Below are positions 44,552 through 53,765 of a stretch of DNA of 64,000 nucleotides, piece after piece; within the stretch, counting starts at the first letter, position 1, and the number at the start of each line of letters is the position of its first letter. The notes beneath the pieces are model-generated. The model saw nothing but the letters and a program-made list of their open reading frames with translations. It did no database searches and was not told the DNA's origin. The DNA is from Vibrio sp. 05-20-BW147. Lineage in GTDB: Bacteria > Pseudomonadota > Gammaproteobacteria > Enterobacterales > Vibrionaceae. The stretch is taken from positions 124,001-188,000 of the forward strand of contig NZ_SZTO01000007.1 in NCBI RefSeq assembly GCF_013369385.1, in the 5' to 3' direction. The translations under genes were made by a program, and so were the position numbers.

Positions 44552-44658
44552 TGACCCTTATTAAGCCGAGGGTCACCTAGCCAACTGACGTTGTTAGTGA
44601 ACTTGATTTGTTCACAAATATATAAGCCAATCGCACCTTTTGCGGTTGGCTCTTTTTT
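44552..44658 (+). ncRNA. qrr: Qrr quorum-regulatory small RNA
   Basis: About 107 nt. Stem-loop 1 is TGACCC/GGGTCA (44552-44557, 44570-44575). The highly conserved Qrr pairing core with CTAGCCAACTGACGTTG and TTAGTGAA follows (44577-44601), then an A/T-rich Hfq-type stretch, and a terminator hairpin (AGCCAATCGCA / TGCGGTTGGCT) with a T-run. Qrr RNAs are made when LuxO is phosphorylated at low cell density and act with Hfq on luxR/hapR-type, aphA and luxO mRNAs. It is not next to luxO, so it is one of the unlinked copies (not qrr1). Confidence 0.95.
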
Positions 44659-44772
44659 TATCTATCTGCTCTAACTTCCCTACGAAACACTTTCCTTTCT
44701 TTGTCAAATTCTCTTAGGCTATCGAGAGATTCATTATTCAAAATCCATCATTGCAATCCATCCGTCATGCTT

Positions 44773-45675
44773 ATGAAAACCAATTATCAACAACGTTTGA
44801 TCCCTGTGATTCGCTATCTCGAGAACCACTTTGACACGCCTCTAAACCTAGAAGAAGTGGCTCGTTTGGCCCACCTTTCTCCTTACCATTTCCATCGCAT
44901 CTTTAAAGCGGTCACTGGTGAGACGCTTAATGAATACTTGCGTCGCCTTCGACTGGAAAAGATTGCCAATCTGCTGTTTTACAGTAAACCCAGCGTGACT
45001 GAGGTAGCGCTAGACTATGGATTCTCCAGCTCGCAAAGCTTAGCGAAAGCATTTCGGCAGCATTTTGGACTTACGCCCTCACAGATTCGACAGTGTGAAA
45101 CGCTTGAACAGTTTGCTCTGGTGCTACAAGAGAGCAAGATAGGACACACGCTGCGCAAGAATGGACACGAAGCATTCACTGAACCCTCATACACTGGAGG
45201 GGAATCACAAACATGGAGTAGCACAATGGATATTCAAACATTCCCAGCCAGTAAAATTGCCTATATTCGTGTCACTGGTGAGTACGGCAAAAACTACGAA
45301 CCAGCAACACAAAAGTTATATCAATGGGCAGGACCGCGTGGTTTGGCGGGCAACACCTGTATTTTCATTTATCACGATAACCCTGAGATTACCCCTGCGG
45401 ACAAATGTCGAACGGACATCTGCTTGCTCAACTGTGAAAAGGCGGAGGGCAATGGAGAGATCGAAATCAAAGACTTTCCTGGCGGTGAGTACGCGTTCAT
45501 CCGTAAAACCATTACCGATAACGCGCAATATGCCACCGCGTGGGACGAGTTGATGGCACGGCTTGTCGAGCGTGGCTTAGAGTCGGATGAGCGTCCTTGC
45601 TTTGAGCTGTATCATTCCTATGATCCACAGACCCAGCACGCGGATGTCAGTTTCTGCACTGCCGTCACAGCCTAG
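44773..45675 (+). CDS. AraC-family regulator with GyrI-like effector domain
   Basis: About 300 residues. The AraC double helix-turn-helix is N-terminal (LEEVARLAHLSPYHFHRIFKAVTGETLNEYLRRLRLEKI), and a GyrI-like small-molecule-binding domain fills the C-terminal half (IQTFPASKIAYIRVTGEYGKNY). ATG 44773 is preferred; ATG 44767 is two codons upstream in frame. Located 115 bp after qrr; read-through from qrr is unlikely past its terminator. Confidence 0.88.
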   Translation: MKTNYQQRLIPVIRYLENHFDTPLNLEEVARLAHLSPYHFHRIFKAVTGETLNEYLRRLRLEKIANLLFYSKPSVTEVALDYGFSSSQSLAKAFRQHFGLTPSQIRQCETLEQFALVLQESKIGHTLRKNGHEAFTEPSYTGGESQTWSSTMDIQTFPASKIAYIRVTGEYGKNYEPATQKLYQWAGPRGLAGNTCIFIYHDNPEITPADKCRTDICLLNCEKAEGNGEIEIKDFPGGEYAFIRKTITDNAQYATAWDELMARLVERGLESDERPCFELYHSYDPQTQHADVSFCTAVTA

Positions 45676-45684
45676 ATCGAAAGT

Positions 45685-45704
45685 GGGTGAGCGGCTGCTC
45701 ACCC
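45685..45704. repeat. Hairpin after the AraC-GyrI gene
   Basis: GGGTGAGC / GCTCACCC, 8-bp perfect stem with a 4-base loop, 10 bp after the stop; no T-run, terminator role only possible. Confidence 0.45.
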
Positions 45705-45842
45705 ATGCTCACAAGCAAAGCGTATTAATGTTAGATAAATCATAAAAGCAAACAATAAAGCAAACGCGATACCATTCTTTATTTTTTAATATATTAAAAT
45801 CCCATCCATTTGTTTTTATTGAACAAAAAACAAAAAAATCAA

Positions 45843-45858
45843 ATGCAAACGTTTTATT
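45843..45858. promoter_or_regulatory. PurR-like box upstream of codBA
   Basis: ATGCAAACGTTTTATT agrees with the PurR consensus ANGCAAACGTTTNCNT except at one defined position. Enteric codBA is PurR-repressed, so the site makes biological sense. Confidence 0.65.
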
Positions 45859-45871
45859 ATCAAAAACGCGA

Positions 45872-45899
45872 TTGACACCAACATTTTCATCACCATAAT
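45872..45899 (+). promoter_or_regulatory. Sigma-70 promoter of codBA
   Basis: TTGACA (45872-45877), 16-bp spacer, CATAAT (45894-45899), about 60 bp before the codB start. Confidence 0.65.
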
Positions 45900-45961
45900 A
45901 CGCGCCGTTTACCCAAAATCTGGGTCTATAATGACTATTCTATTGTATCGTGGAGGTAAAA

Positions 45962-47200
45962 ATGGCGGCCGATAATAACTTCAGTTTGGGCCCGGTTCCC
46001 AACTCAGCCAGAAAAGGCGTTGCGTCTTTAACCATGGTGATGTTAGGGCTCACTTTCTTCTCCGCGAGTATGTGGACGGGCGGTTCACTCGGTACTGGAC
46101 TCTCATTTAACGATTTCTTCCTCGCTGTTCTCATTGGTAACCTCATCCTCGGTATTTACACTTCTTTCCTAGGTTACATCGGCGCTTCTACTGGTCTCTC
46201 TACTCACCTTCTTGCTCGTTTCTCTTTTGGCTCTAAAGGCTCTTGGCTTCCCTCAGCACTGCTTGGTGGTACACAAGTCGGTTGGTTTGGTGTTGGCGTG
46301 GCGATGTTTGCGATTCCAGTCAACAAAGCGACAGGCATTGATACCAATACCCTCATCATCATTTCTGGTCTATTAATGACAGCGACGGTTTACTTCGGTA
46401 TCTCTGCGCTGATGGTGTTATCTGCCATTGCTGTACCCGCAATTGCGTTACTCGGCGGATACTCGGTAGTAGAAGCGGTAAACAGCGTGGGTGGTGTGGC
46501 TGAACTACAAAAAGTACAACCTGCGCAACCGCTGGACTTCTCTGTGGCTCTCGCCATGGTGGTTGGCTCTTTCATCAGTGCAGGGACGCTGACCGCAGAC
46601 TTCGTACGATTCGGCAGAAAGCCAAAAGGCGCGGTGATGGTCACTATGGTGGCATTCTTTATCGGCAACTCACTGATGTTTATCTTTGGTGCTGCGGGCG
46701 CGGCAGTCACTGGTCAATCCGACATCTCCGAAGTGATGATTGCGCAAGGTCTGCTTATCCCGGCGATCATTGTGCTTGGTTTGAATATCTGGACCACCAA
46801 CGACAACGCGCTTTACGCATCCGGTCTAGGCTTCTCTAACATCACAGGCTTGCCAAGCAAATACATCTCCATGGTGAACGGTTTGGTCGGCACGTTATGC
46901 GCACTATGGCTGTACAATAACTTTGTCGGCTGGTTAACCTTCCTGTCGCTTGCCATTCCACCCATTGGTGGCGTCATCATTGCGGATTTCTTTATCAACC
47001 GTAAACGTTATTCCAATTTCGCCGCAGCAGAGTTCCAAACCGTCAACTGGGCTGGCATTATCGCTGTAGCGATTGGAGTGGCCGCAGGTCACTTCCTTCC
47101 AGGTGTAGTACCTATCAACGCGGTACTCGGCGGCACAATCAGCTACCTGATTCTCAATCCTATTCTAAATAAAAAGAGACTGGCCGAACTGCCAGCGTAA
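45962..47200 (+). CDS. codB: Cytosine permease CodB
   Basis: 412-residue NCS1-family permease with about 12 helices; ASMWTGGSLGTGLSF, GGTQVGWFGVGVAMF and NIWTTNDNALYASGLGFSNI match CodB. ATG 45962 has GGAGG upstream. Imports cytosine by proton or sodium symport for the deaminase encoded 9 bp downstream. Confidence 0.94.
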   Translation: MAADNNFSLGPVPNSARKGVASLTMVMLGLTFFSASMWTGGSLGTGLSFNDFFLAVLIGNLILGIYTSFLGYIGASTGLSTHLLARFSFGSKGSWLPSALLGGTQVGWFGVGVAMFAIPVNKATGIDTNTLIIISGLLMTATVYFGISALMVLSAIAVPAIALLGGYSVVEAVNSVGGVAELQKVQPAQPLDFSVALAMVVGSFISAGTLTADFVRFGRKPKGAVMVTMVAFFIGNSLMFIFGAAGAAVTGQSDISEVMIAQGLLIPAIIVLGLNIWTTNDNALYASGLGFSNITGLPSKYISMVNGLVGTLCALWLYNNFVGWLTFLSLAIPPIGGVIIADFFINRKRYSNFAAAEFQTVNWAGIIAVAIGVAAGHFLPGVVPINAVLGGTISYLILNPILNKKRLAELPA

Positions 47201-47209
47201 GGAACCATC

Positions 47210-48487
47210 ATGACAACACTATTGATCAAGAACGCAACGCTTAAGGGACAGGAAGGTCTCCAGCAAATTTTGATTGAGGATGGTCAATTCACGCGTATTG
47301 AAAACAACAATGTCGAACTCAATTACACCGGTGACGTTCTTGATGCCGAGGGCGGCATGGCGGTCGCCCCGTTCTGCGAGCCGCACATTCACCTAGACAC
47401 CACGCAAACCGCGGGTGAGCCAAGCTGGAATATCTCCGGGACACTTTTCGAAGGCATCGAGCGTTGGGCTGAACGCAAAGAGACGCTGTCGATTGAAGAT
47501 GTTAAATCGCGCGCGAAGCAAACGCTCAAGTGGCAAATCGCCAACGGTGTGCAACACGTTCGTACTCATGTTGACGTATCAGACCCGACGCTAATCGCGC
47601 TAAAAGCGATGGTGGAAGTGCGTGAAGAGATGAAAGAGTGGGTAGACATCCAAATCGTAGCGTTTCCGCAAGAAGGCATTCTGTCTTACCCGAACGGGAA
47701 AGAGTTGCTAGAAGAAGCGGTTCAATTGGGGGCGGATGTGATTGGTGCGATCCCTCACTTTGAGTTTACTCGTGAATACGGCATTGAGTCGCTGCATTAT
47801 GTGTTTGAACTGGCACAAAAATACGACCGTTTGATTGATGTGCACTGTGATGAGATTGATGATGAGCAATCGCGCTTTGTTGAAACGCTTGCCGCACTGG
47901 CGCACAAGTTCAACATGGGTCACAAGGTAACCGCAAGCCATACAACCGCAATGGGTTCTTACAACGGTGCGTACGCCTCTCGCCTATTCCGTTTGCTGCG
48001 CATGTCGGGCATCAACTTCGTGGCAAACCCGCTGGTCAACATCCACCTTCAAGGCCGCTTTGACGATTACCCGAAACGCCGTGGTGTCACACGCGTAAAA
48101 GAGATGCTCAATGCCAACATCAACGTCTGTTTTGGTCACGATGACGTGTTTGATCCTTGGTACCCACTAGGCACTGCCAATATGCTGCAAGTACTGCACA
48201 TGGGTCTGCATGTTTGCCAAGTGATGGGGTACGACCAAATCAACAACTCACTTGATCTGATCAGCACCAACTCAGCGCGTACGCTGAACATTCAAGACAA
48301 GCACGGCATTGAAGCAGGGAAACCTGGTAGCTTACTGATCCTTCCTGCGGAAAATGGTTTTGATGCAGTGCGTCGCCAAGTGCCGGTTCGTTACTCTGTT
48401 CGTCACGGTAAAGTGATTGCAGAAACACAACCTGCGACAACGCACATCCACCTTGGAGAGCGTGAACAAGTCACTTTTCAGCGCTAA
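47210..48487 (+). CDS. codA: Cytosine deaminase CodA
   Basis: 425-residue amidohydrolase converting cytosine to uracil and ammonia. Metal ligands and active site are visible: [40 protein letters not shown] and [14 protein letters not shown]. Length matches the enteric enzyme. Forms an operon with codB for pyrimidine salvage. Confidence 0.95.
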   Translation: MTTLLIKNATLKGQEGLQQILIEDGQFTRIENNNVELNYTGDVLDAEGGMAVAPFCEPHIHLDTTQTAGEPSWNISGTLFEGIERWAERKETLSIEDVKSRAKQTLKWQIANGVQHVRTHVDVSDPTLIALKAMVEVREEMKEWVDIQIVAFPQEGILSYPNGKELLEEAVQLGADVIGAIPHFEFTREYGIESLHYVFELAQKYDRLIDVHCDEIDDEQSRFVETLAALAHKFNMGHKVTASHTTAMGSYNGAYASRLFRLLRMSGINFVANPLVNIHLQGRFDDYPKRRGVTRVKEMLNANINVCFGHDDVFDPWYPLGTANMLQVLHMGLHVCQVMGYDQINNSLDLISTNSARTLNIQDKHGIEAGKPGSLLILPAENGFDAVRRQVPVRYSVRHGKVIAETQPATTHIHLGEREQVTFQR

Positions 48488-48512
48488 CATTCGCGATGCA
48501 TGCTATTGAAGA

Positions 48513-48540
48513 TGAAATTGGCCCATCGGGCCAATTTTTT
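48513..48540 (+). terminator. Terminator of codBA
   Basis: AAATTGGCCC / GGGCCAATTT, 10-bp perfect stem followed by a T-run. Confidence 0.9.
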
Positions 48541-48639
48541 CATTCAACCCCATTAATATGGAATCAATCTCACATAAATATTAAGTAATTTAATAATAAA
48601 TTGTGGAATATTTGCGCACTAAAAAAATCACGACTAGTG

Positions 48640-48770
48640 TTAATACAACCCAGTGAACCTGAAAAGAGATAGCGAATTTTCAGAACTCACTAACAACGTC
48701 ACACTCACAACTCTCATATCAATGATAATAACTCAACATTAAACGGCTCCCTTAGGAGCCGTCTTTGTTA
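48640..48770 (+). ncRNA. Candidate small RNA between codA and the Lon-like gene
   Basis: No reading frame is supported in this 270-bp gap. It holds a long imperfect stem-loop (48652-48691; AGTGA/TCACT outside CTGAAAA/TTTTCAG), an unstructured A/C-rich stretch with several CA-CTCA repeats, and a strong hairpin ACGGCTCC/GGAGCCGT (48743-48762) followed by CTTTGTT. A TGTTAATAC extended -10-like element is at 48638-48646. Together this looks like an independent Hfq-type sRNA, but expression is unproven and the hairpin might serve only as a terminator. Confidence 0.4.
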
Positions 48771-48810
48771 CGATTAAATTAATTATTAAGTTATTGATTT
48801 TTATTAATGA

Positions 48811-51171
48811 TTACTTTCTTAGCGCATTGAGTTTCGCTTGAGCAATACCAAAGATAGTGTCAATGGGGTAGCTGCCATCATCGGTTGACTCGCCCGCCGG
48901 TTTGCCGGTAAAGATCTCGATTGCTTCAGTGACATGGTCAATCGCCCAAATATGGAAATCACCTTTTTCTACTGCTCTAACAATATCTGGTCTCAACATC
49001 AGATTATGCACATTCGAGCGTGGAATAATCACCCCTTGTTGATCATGACGACCTTTGATGACACACACATCAAAGAAGCCTTCGATCTTCTCGTTTACCC
49101 CGCCAATCGGCTGTGACTCACCAAATTGGTTCATCGAGCCAGTGATCGCGATATCCTGTCGGTTTGGCTGCTTGGAAAACGCCGATACGACGGCACACAA
49201 CTCCGCCATACTGGCGCTGTCACCATCCACTCCCCCATACGATTGCTCAAACGTAATCGTGGTGGTCAATGGCACTTTCGCATTGCGGCCAAACACCGAT
49301 GAAAGATAAGCCGACAATATCATCACGCCTTTAGAGTGAATGCTGCCACCCAAATCCACGCTGCGCTCAATATCGATCACCTCACCTTCACCATAACAGG
49401 TGGTGGCGGTAATACGGTTTGGCGCACCAAACGCATGGTCACTGGTGCTCAATACCGATAAAGCGTTCACTTGTCCCACCGCATTACCTTCGGTACGAAT
49501 CAGCGTAGTGCCATTGATAAAGCCTTCCATCACGGCATCTTGCAAGCGGCTTACTCGCATTTCTTGATTGCTCAATGCCTCTTCCACATGACCAATGCGA
49601 ATCATATTGGCGTTAGACTGCTTGGCCACATAGTTCGACTCACGTAGCAAATTAGCAATGTGCGCCGAATGCAATGAGAGCTTGCCTTGGTCGCCCACCA
49701 GACGCGAGCTGTGCTCAATGATGCGCGCAATGGCTTTCTTATCGCAATGCAACAGGCCATTGTCATGCACCACGCTGGAGATGAAGCGCGCGTATTGCAG
49801 TTCAGATTCCGGCGTGCGTTTCATTTCATCTTCAAAATCGGCGGTAACACGGAACAGCTCGCTGAACTCTGGATCGTAGTGTTGTAACAACTGATACGTG
49901 CGATAGTCGCCAAACAAAATGATCTTGATGTCGAGCGGAATCGGTTCCGGATCAAGTGACACCGCACCAGTCAACGTCACCTCTTTTTCTAACGAGGTAA
50001 AGCTGAGCTGACGAGAACGAAGCGCTCGTTTCAAACCATCCCACACGTACGGCTGCTCAAGCACTTTTTGTGCATCCATCAACAGCACGCCACCATTGGC
50101 TTTGTGCAAGCTACCCGCACGAATTAAGGAGAAATCGGTAAATACCGTGCCTTTGAACGTCGCGGTTTCAATCGAACCAAACAAGGTGTGATAGTTTGGT
50201 GTCTCTTCGACAACGATTGGAAACTCACCCGTCTTGCGGCTCACCAACACGTTCACTTTGTAGCGGCGCGGCAGTTTCTTATCAAGAGAAGCAGTGGCCA
50301 CTTCACCTTGCTCACCCGTCTCTTCCAAAAAGATATCGGCGTTTTCGATGATGTCTTTTTGCAGTTCCGTTAAATAAGTTTTGATCTCAGGATATTGTGA
50401 ATAATCGAGTTTAAGTTGCTTGATAAAGTGCGTAATCACATCGCGAGTCACATCGTCATTGAGCTTTTTGATTTTCTCGCTGTAAGACTCTTCCCACTCC
50501 GTTAAGTGGCGCACCATCGAACGAAGGTTCACTTCAAGCTCGTCGATACTGGCACCAAAGTACTCCTGCTCTTTACGGCTTAGGGCATCAAAAGTCTCTT
50601 CTGTATGCAGCTCTTCACCGTTCAACGCAACGAACTGATAATCCCCTTGCGTGGTGATGGTCAAACTGATGCCTTTCTCTTTGGCATCTTTGGTAATCCG
50701 TTCGAGCTCTTGCTCCTGCTTTTGCACCAATTGGTTTTTTAGCTTATCGGCTCGCGAATAATACATTTCGTTGTCAAACGCGAGAGGCATCGCGTTAACA
50801 AGCTTGGTCATTAACTTTTCGATATCGTTGCGAAAACGCACCCCAACACCTTGTGGCAATTTAAGCACTTTAGGTGTACGAATATCTTCAAAGTTCGCGA
50901 CATAGCACCAATCATAGAGCGCATCCACATCGTGTTGATGGCGGTTTAAGTAGCGCAAAATCATCGTGCGCTTACCCAGTCCATTCTGACCAATGGCGTA
51001 GATGTTGTACCCTTTTTCCTTGATTGACATAGCAAACTCAACCGCTTTTTGTGCTCGCTCTTGCCCTACAATCTCGTCAATCGGAGCCAACTCCTTGGTT
51101 GACTTACATGGCAGTTGCTCTAACTCAGCTACAGAATAGAGTTGTGCTGCAGATAATCTTTGAATCGCCAT
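48811..51171 (-). CDS. Lon-family AAA protease (LonB/YcbZ-like)
   Basis: 786-residue stand-alone Lon-type protease. N-terminal AAA_32-type ATPase region with P-loop AIGQNGLGKRTMILRYL; the position after the Lys is Arg rather than Thr/Ser. The C-terminal S16 protease domain has Ser652 in GGVDGDSASMAEL and Lys695 in GGVNEKIEGF, the same 43-residue spacing as in Lon. It lacks the Lon N-terminal substrate domain. No transmembrane segment. Likely a cytosolic quality-control or regulatory protease distinct from the main Lon. Confidence 0.88.
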   Translation of the reverse strand: MAIQRLSAAQLYSVAELEQLPCKSTKELAPIDEIVGQERAQKAVEFAMSIKEKGYNIYAIGQNGLGKRTMILRYLNRHQHDVDALYDWCYVANFEDIRTPKVLKLPQGVGVRFRNDIEKLMTKLVNAMPLAFDNEMYYSRADKLKNQLVQKQEQELERITKDAKEKGISLTITTQGDYQFVALNGEELHTEETFDALSRKEQEYFGASIDELEVNLRSMVRHLTEWEESYSEKIKKLNDDVTRDVITHFIKQLKLDYSQYPEIKTYLTELQKDIIENADIFLEETGEQGEVATASLDKKLPRRYKVNVLVSRKTGEFPIVVEETPNYHTLFGSIETATFKGTVFTDFSLIRAGSLHKANGGVLLMDAQKVLEQPYVWDGLKRALRSRQLSFTSLEKEVTLTGAVSLDPEPIPLDIKIILFGDYRTYQLLQHYDPEFSELFRVTADFEDEMKRTPESELQYARFISSVVHDNGLLHCDKKAIARIIEHSSRLVGDQGKLSLHSAHIANLLRESNYVAKQSNANMIRIGHVEEALSNQEMRVSRLQDAVMEGFINGTTLIRTEGNAVGQVNALSVLSTSDHAFGAPNRITATTCYGEGEVIDIERSVDLGGSIHSKGVMILSAYLSSVFGRNAKVPLTTTITFEQSYGGVDGDSASMAELCAVVSAFSKQPNRQDIAITGSMNQFGESQPIGGVNEKIEGFFDVCVIKGRHDQQGVIIPRSNVHNLMLRPDIVRAVEKGDFHIWAIDHVTEAIEIFTGKPAGESTDDGSYPIDTIFGIAQAKLNALRK

Positions 51172-51386
51172 CGCTGCCTCCTTGTTTCTTGTTCTTGTCT
51201 TTCTTCCCAGTTAGCTCAATCCATTCATCGCTGATATTGAGCTCTCAGGAGGTTCTTTTCTCCACACTACCTCAAGTCTAGTCGGAATTAATAGAATTTT
51301 TAGTGACTTATGCAACACGCCAGCGTAAGTGAGCAGAAATGCAGCAATTGTTAATCAATAAAATCAAATGATATAAATTTGCATTT

Positions 51387-51405
51387 GATAATAATTTTCA
51401 TTTAA
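51387..51405. promoter_or_regulatory. Fur-like box before the TPR/ATPase operon
   Basis: GATAATAATTTTCATTTAA agrees with the 19-bp Fur consensus at 13 of 19 positions and lies 35 bp before the start codon, where it would block RNA polymerase. Confidence 0.5.
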
Positions 51406-51439
51406 ACTTCAAGAATCGCGTTTTAGACAGGAGAGTAAC

Positions 51440-51940
51440 GTGAACATCGAACAATGCTGGATGCGCTTTCTTAAAGCCCAAGAGTTAATGGAACAAGGTC
51501 ATTGGCCGGAAGCTCATCACTTATTCAGTGAAGTGCTTACTTACTTGCCTACCCATATTCAGGCAGCCGCGCATGACTGTGAACTCAAACCGTGTCAGCT
51601 CGTTTGTTTACTCAGCGGATTACGTGACGCCAGTATCATGCAGTCAGAACTGTATAACCGTATGGGGCTCTATCAAGACGCTTTTTCTACCCTCAACAAC
51701 ACCTATGCTCTGTTCCAATTTGTGGCACTGGAGCAAAGTGAACTCATTCAACGTGTGCACTCCATGTTAAGCAAACATTGCGATGATTTGCTCTCGTACA
51801 TGACGGCATTTTGCCGAGCACAGCGAAATGCGCAATGGATGCTGGAGTTAGATCAAGTCAACCGCGCTCACGCGCAGTTTGCAACGCTACAACTTTTTCA
51901 TGGTAGCGCTCCACAGCACGCTACTCGCGTCCTTAACTAA
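51440..51940 (+). CDS. TPR-like protein of unknown function
   Basis: 166-residue helical protein without signal peptide (MNIEQCWMRFLKAQELMEQGHWPEAHHLFSEVL...). The first 40 residues fit a TPR helix pair, and NRMGLYQDAFSTLNNTYALF another. GACAGGAGAG precedes the ATG. It lies 14 bp before the double ATPase gene and is probably co-transcribed; function unknown. Confidence 0.75.
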   Translation: MNIEQCWMRFLKAQELMEQGHWPEAHHLFSEVLTYLPTHIQAAAHDCELKPCQLVCLLSGLRDASIMQSELYNRMGLYQDAFSTLNNTYALFQFVALEQSELIQRVHSMLSKHCDDLLSYMTAFCRAQRNAQWMLELDQVNRAHAQFATLQLFHGSAPQHATRVLN

Positions 51941-51954
51941 GACAAGGAATTACA

Positions 51955-53583
51955 ATGTCATCAAGAACCATTCTTACGGTGAACAACCTCTCGGTCAGTT
52001 TTAAGACCAACGATGGAATCGTCGATGCAGTTAAGAATGTTAGCTTCGATCTCCAAGCCGGAGAAACCCTCTCGATTGTTGGTGAATCTGGCTCTGGCAA
52101 GTCTGTCTCTTCCAGTGCTTTGATGAAACTGTTGCCCAATAACGCGATTGTCCATCCGGATTCATCGATTTTATTTGAAGGGGAATCGATTCTTGAGAAA
52201 TCGGAGCAAGCGATGCGCAAGGTCCGAGGCGATCGCATCGGCATGATTTTCCAAGAGCCAATGACATCACTCAACCCATACATGCGTGTGGGCATCCAAG
52301 TTGCCGAAGCGATGATGTGCCACCGTAAGGTGACGCAAAAACAAGCCAAACACCGAGTGCTGGAGTTGTTCGAACTCGTTCATTTACCCAATCCGCAACA
52401 GGCTTATTCAAAATTCCCTCACGAATTTTCTGGCGGTCAATTGCAACGCATCATGATCGCAATGGCGTTGATCAATGAACCGGAAATTTTGATTGCAGAT
52501 GAACCCACCACGGCATTAGATGTCACGGTGCAAGCGGAAGTACTCTATCTGATCAAAGAGATTCAAGCCAAGATGGGCATGGCGATTTTGTTCATCACCC
52601 ATGATCTGGGCGTGGTAAAACACTTTGCCGATCGCGTGCTGGTGATGTGCAAAGGGGAAGTCGTTGAAGAAGGGAGCACACAAGCGTTGTTTGCCAACCC
52701 TCAGCACGACTACACCAAGATGCTGATCAATTCGATTCCTAAAGGAAGCAAAGAAGCGCTTGATGAATCTGCCCCGATGCTGCTCAAAGCGCAAGACATT
52801 CGTGTTAAGTTTCTCGTTAAACCTCACTTTTTACCGAGTCGAAACCAATATTTTGAAGCGGTTAAGGGGATCTCCTTACAACTAAAACAAGGGGAAACCT
52901 TAGGCATCGTCGGCGAATCTGGCTCGGGGAAATCCACGCTTGGTAGAGCGCTGATCGGGTTACTGCCTTCCACTGGTGAGATCGAATTTCAAGGTCAATC
53001 ACTTGCTCAATTGAGCGAAAAAGCGCGTTTCGACCTCAAGAAACAAGTACAGATGGTGTTCCAAGACCCGTATGGTTCGTTGTCTCCCCGCATGACAGTG
53101 GGCGAAATCATCACCGAAGCGTTGACGGTTCACCGCCCAGAGCTAAGCAAGCAGCAGCGTATGAGCATGGCACGCGAAGCGCTGAAAGAAGTGCGTTTGG
53201 AGCCGACATCGATTAATCGTTATCCGCATGAATTTTCCGGAGGCCAACGTCAACGCATTGCGATTGCACGGGCGTTGATCCTCAAACCTGCGTTTATTCT
53301 GCTCGATGAACCCACCTCGGCGCTGGATCGCTCTGTTCAGCTTACGGTCATCGACCTGCTTAAAGATCTGCAGAAAAAATACAACATCGGTTATCTATTT
53401 ATCAGTCATGATCTTTCGGTGGTTAAAGCCTTGTCTGATCGCGTCCTGGTGATGCAAAAAGGTGAAGTGATGGAGCAAGGCAGTGCTGACGATATTTTCC
53501 ACCAGCCGCAAAGTGACTACACCAAAAAGCTCATCAGCGCGTCGTTTGATCTCGATGAGCCACAGATTGAAGAAGTCGCTTAA
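51955..53583 (+). CDS. Fused double ATP-binding subunit of a peptide-type ABC transporter (YejF-like)
   Basis: 542-residue protein with two Dpp/Opp-class ABC domains: Walker A GESGSGKS at about residues 43-50 and again near 322-329, signatures HEFSGGQLQR and HEFSGGQRQR, and two Walker B/D-loop sites (ILIADEPTTALD, ILLDEPTSALD). The fused layout is that of YejF, which powers uptake of peptides or microcin C. No permease or binding-protein genes are adjacent, so its partners must be encoded elsewhere; the Fur-like box hints at iron control. Confidence 0.9.
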   Translation: MSSRTILTVNNLSVSFKTNDGIVDAVKNVSFDLQAGETLSIVGESGSGKSVSSSALMKLLPNNAIVHPDSSILFEGESILEKSEQAMRKVRGDRIGMIFQEPMTSLNPYMRVGIQVAEAMMCHRKVTQKQAKHRVLELFELVHLPNPQQAYSKFPHEFSGGQLQRIMIAMALINEPEILIADEPTTALDVTVQAEVLYLIKEIQAKMGMAILFITHDLGVVKHFADRVLVMCKGEVVEEGSTQALFANPQHDYTKMLINSIPKGSKEALDESAPMLLKAQDIRVKFLVKPHFLPSRNQYFEAVKGISLQLKQGETLGIVGESGSGKSTLGRALIGLLPSTGEIEFQGQSLAQLSEKARFDLKKQVQMVFQDPYGSLSPRMTVGEIITEALTVHRPELSKQQRMSMAREALKEVRLEPTSINRYPHEFSGGQRQRIAIARALILKPAFILLDEPTSALDRSVQLTVIDLLKDLQKKYNIGYLFISHDLSVVKALSDRVLVMQKGEVMEQGSADDIFHQPQSDYTKKLISASFDLDEPQIEEVA

Positions 53584-53710
53584 GTCGACTCAAACGAGGA
53601 CCAACTCGCAAGTTCACATTACAACGTCAATGGAAAAAGTGGAACATGGCTGTTCTTTGGCTTGGCCGCCAACCCAATAGTGACTTGGGCTGAAAATAAG
53701 CGTCACAAAC

Positions 53711-53741
53711 AAAAATGCCGCGAACATATCGCGGCATTTTT
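53711..53741. terminator. Bidirectional terminator
   Basis: AATGCCGCGA / TCGCGGCATT stem with flanking A and T runs on both sides, between the convergent YejF-like and prolyl oligopeptidase genes. Confidence 0.9.
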
Positions 53742-53765
53742 ACATCCCTTAGATGAATAAACGGA

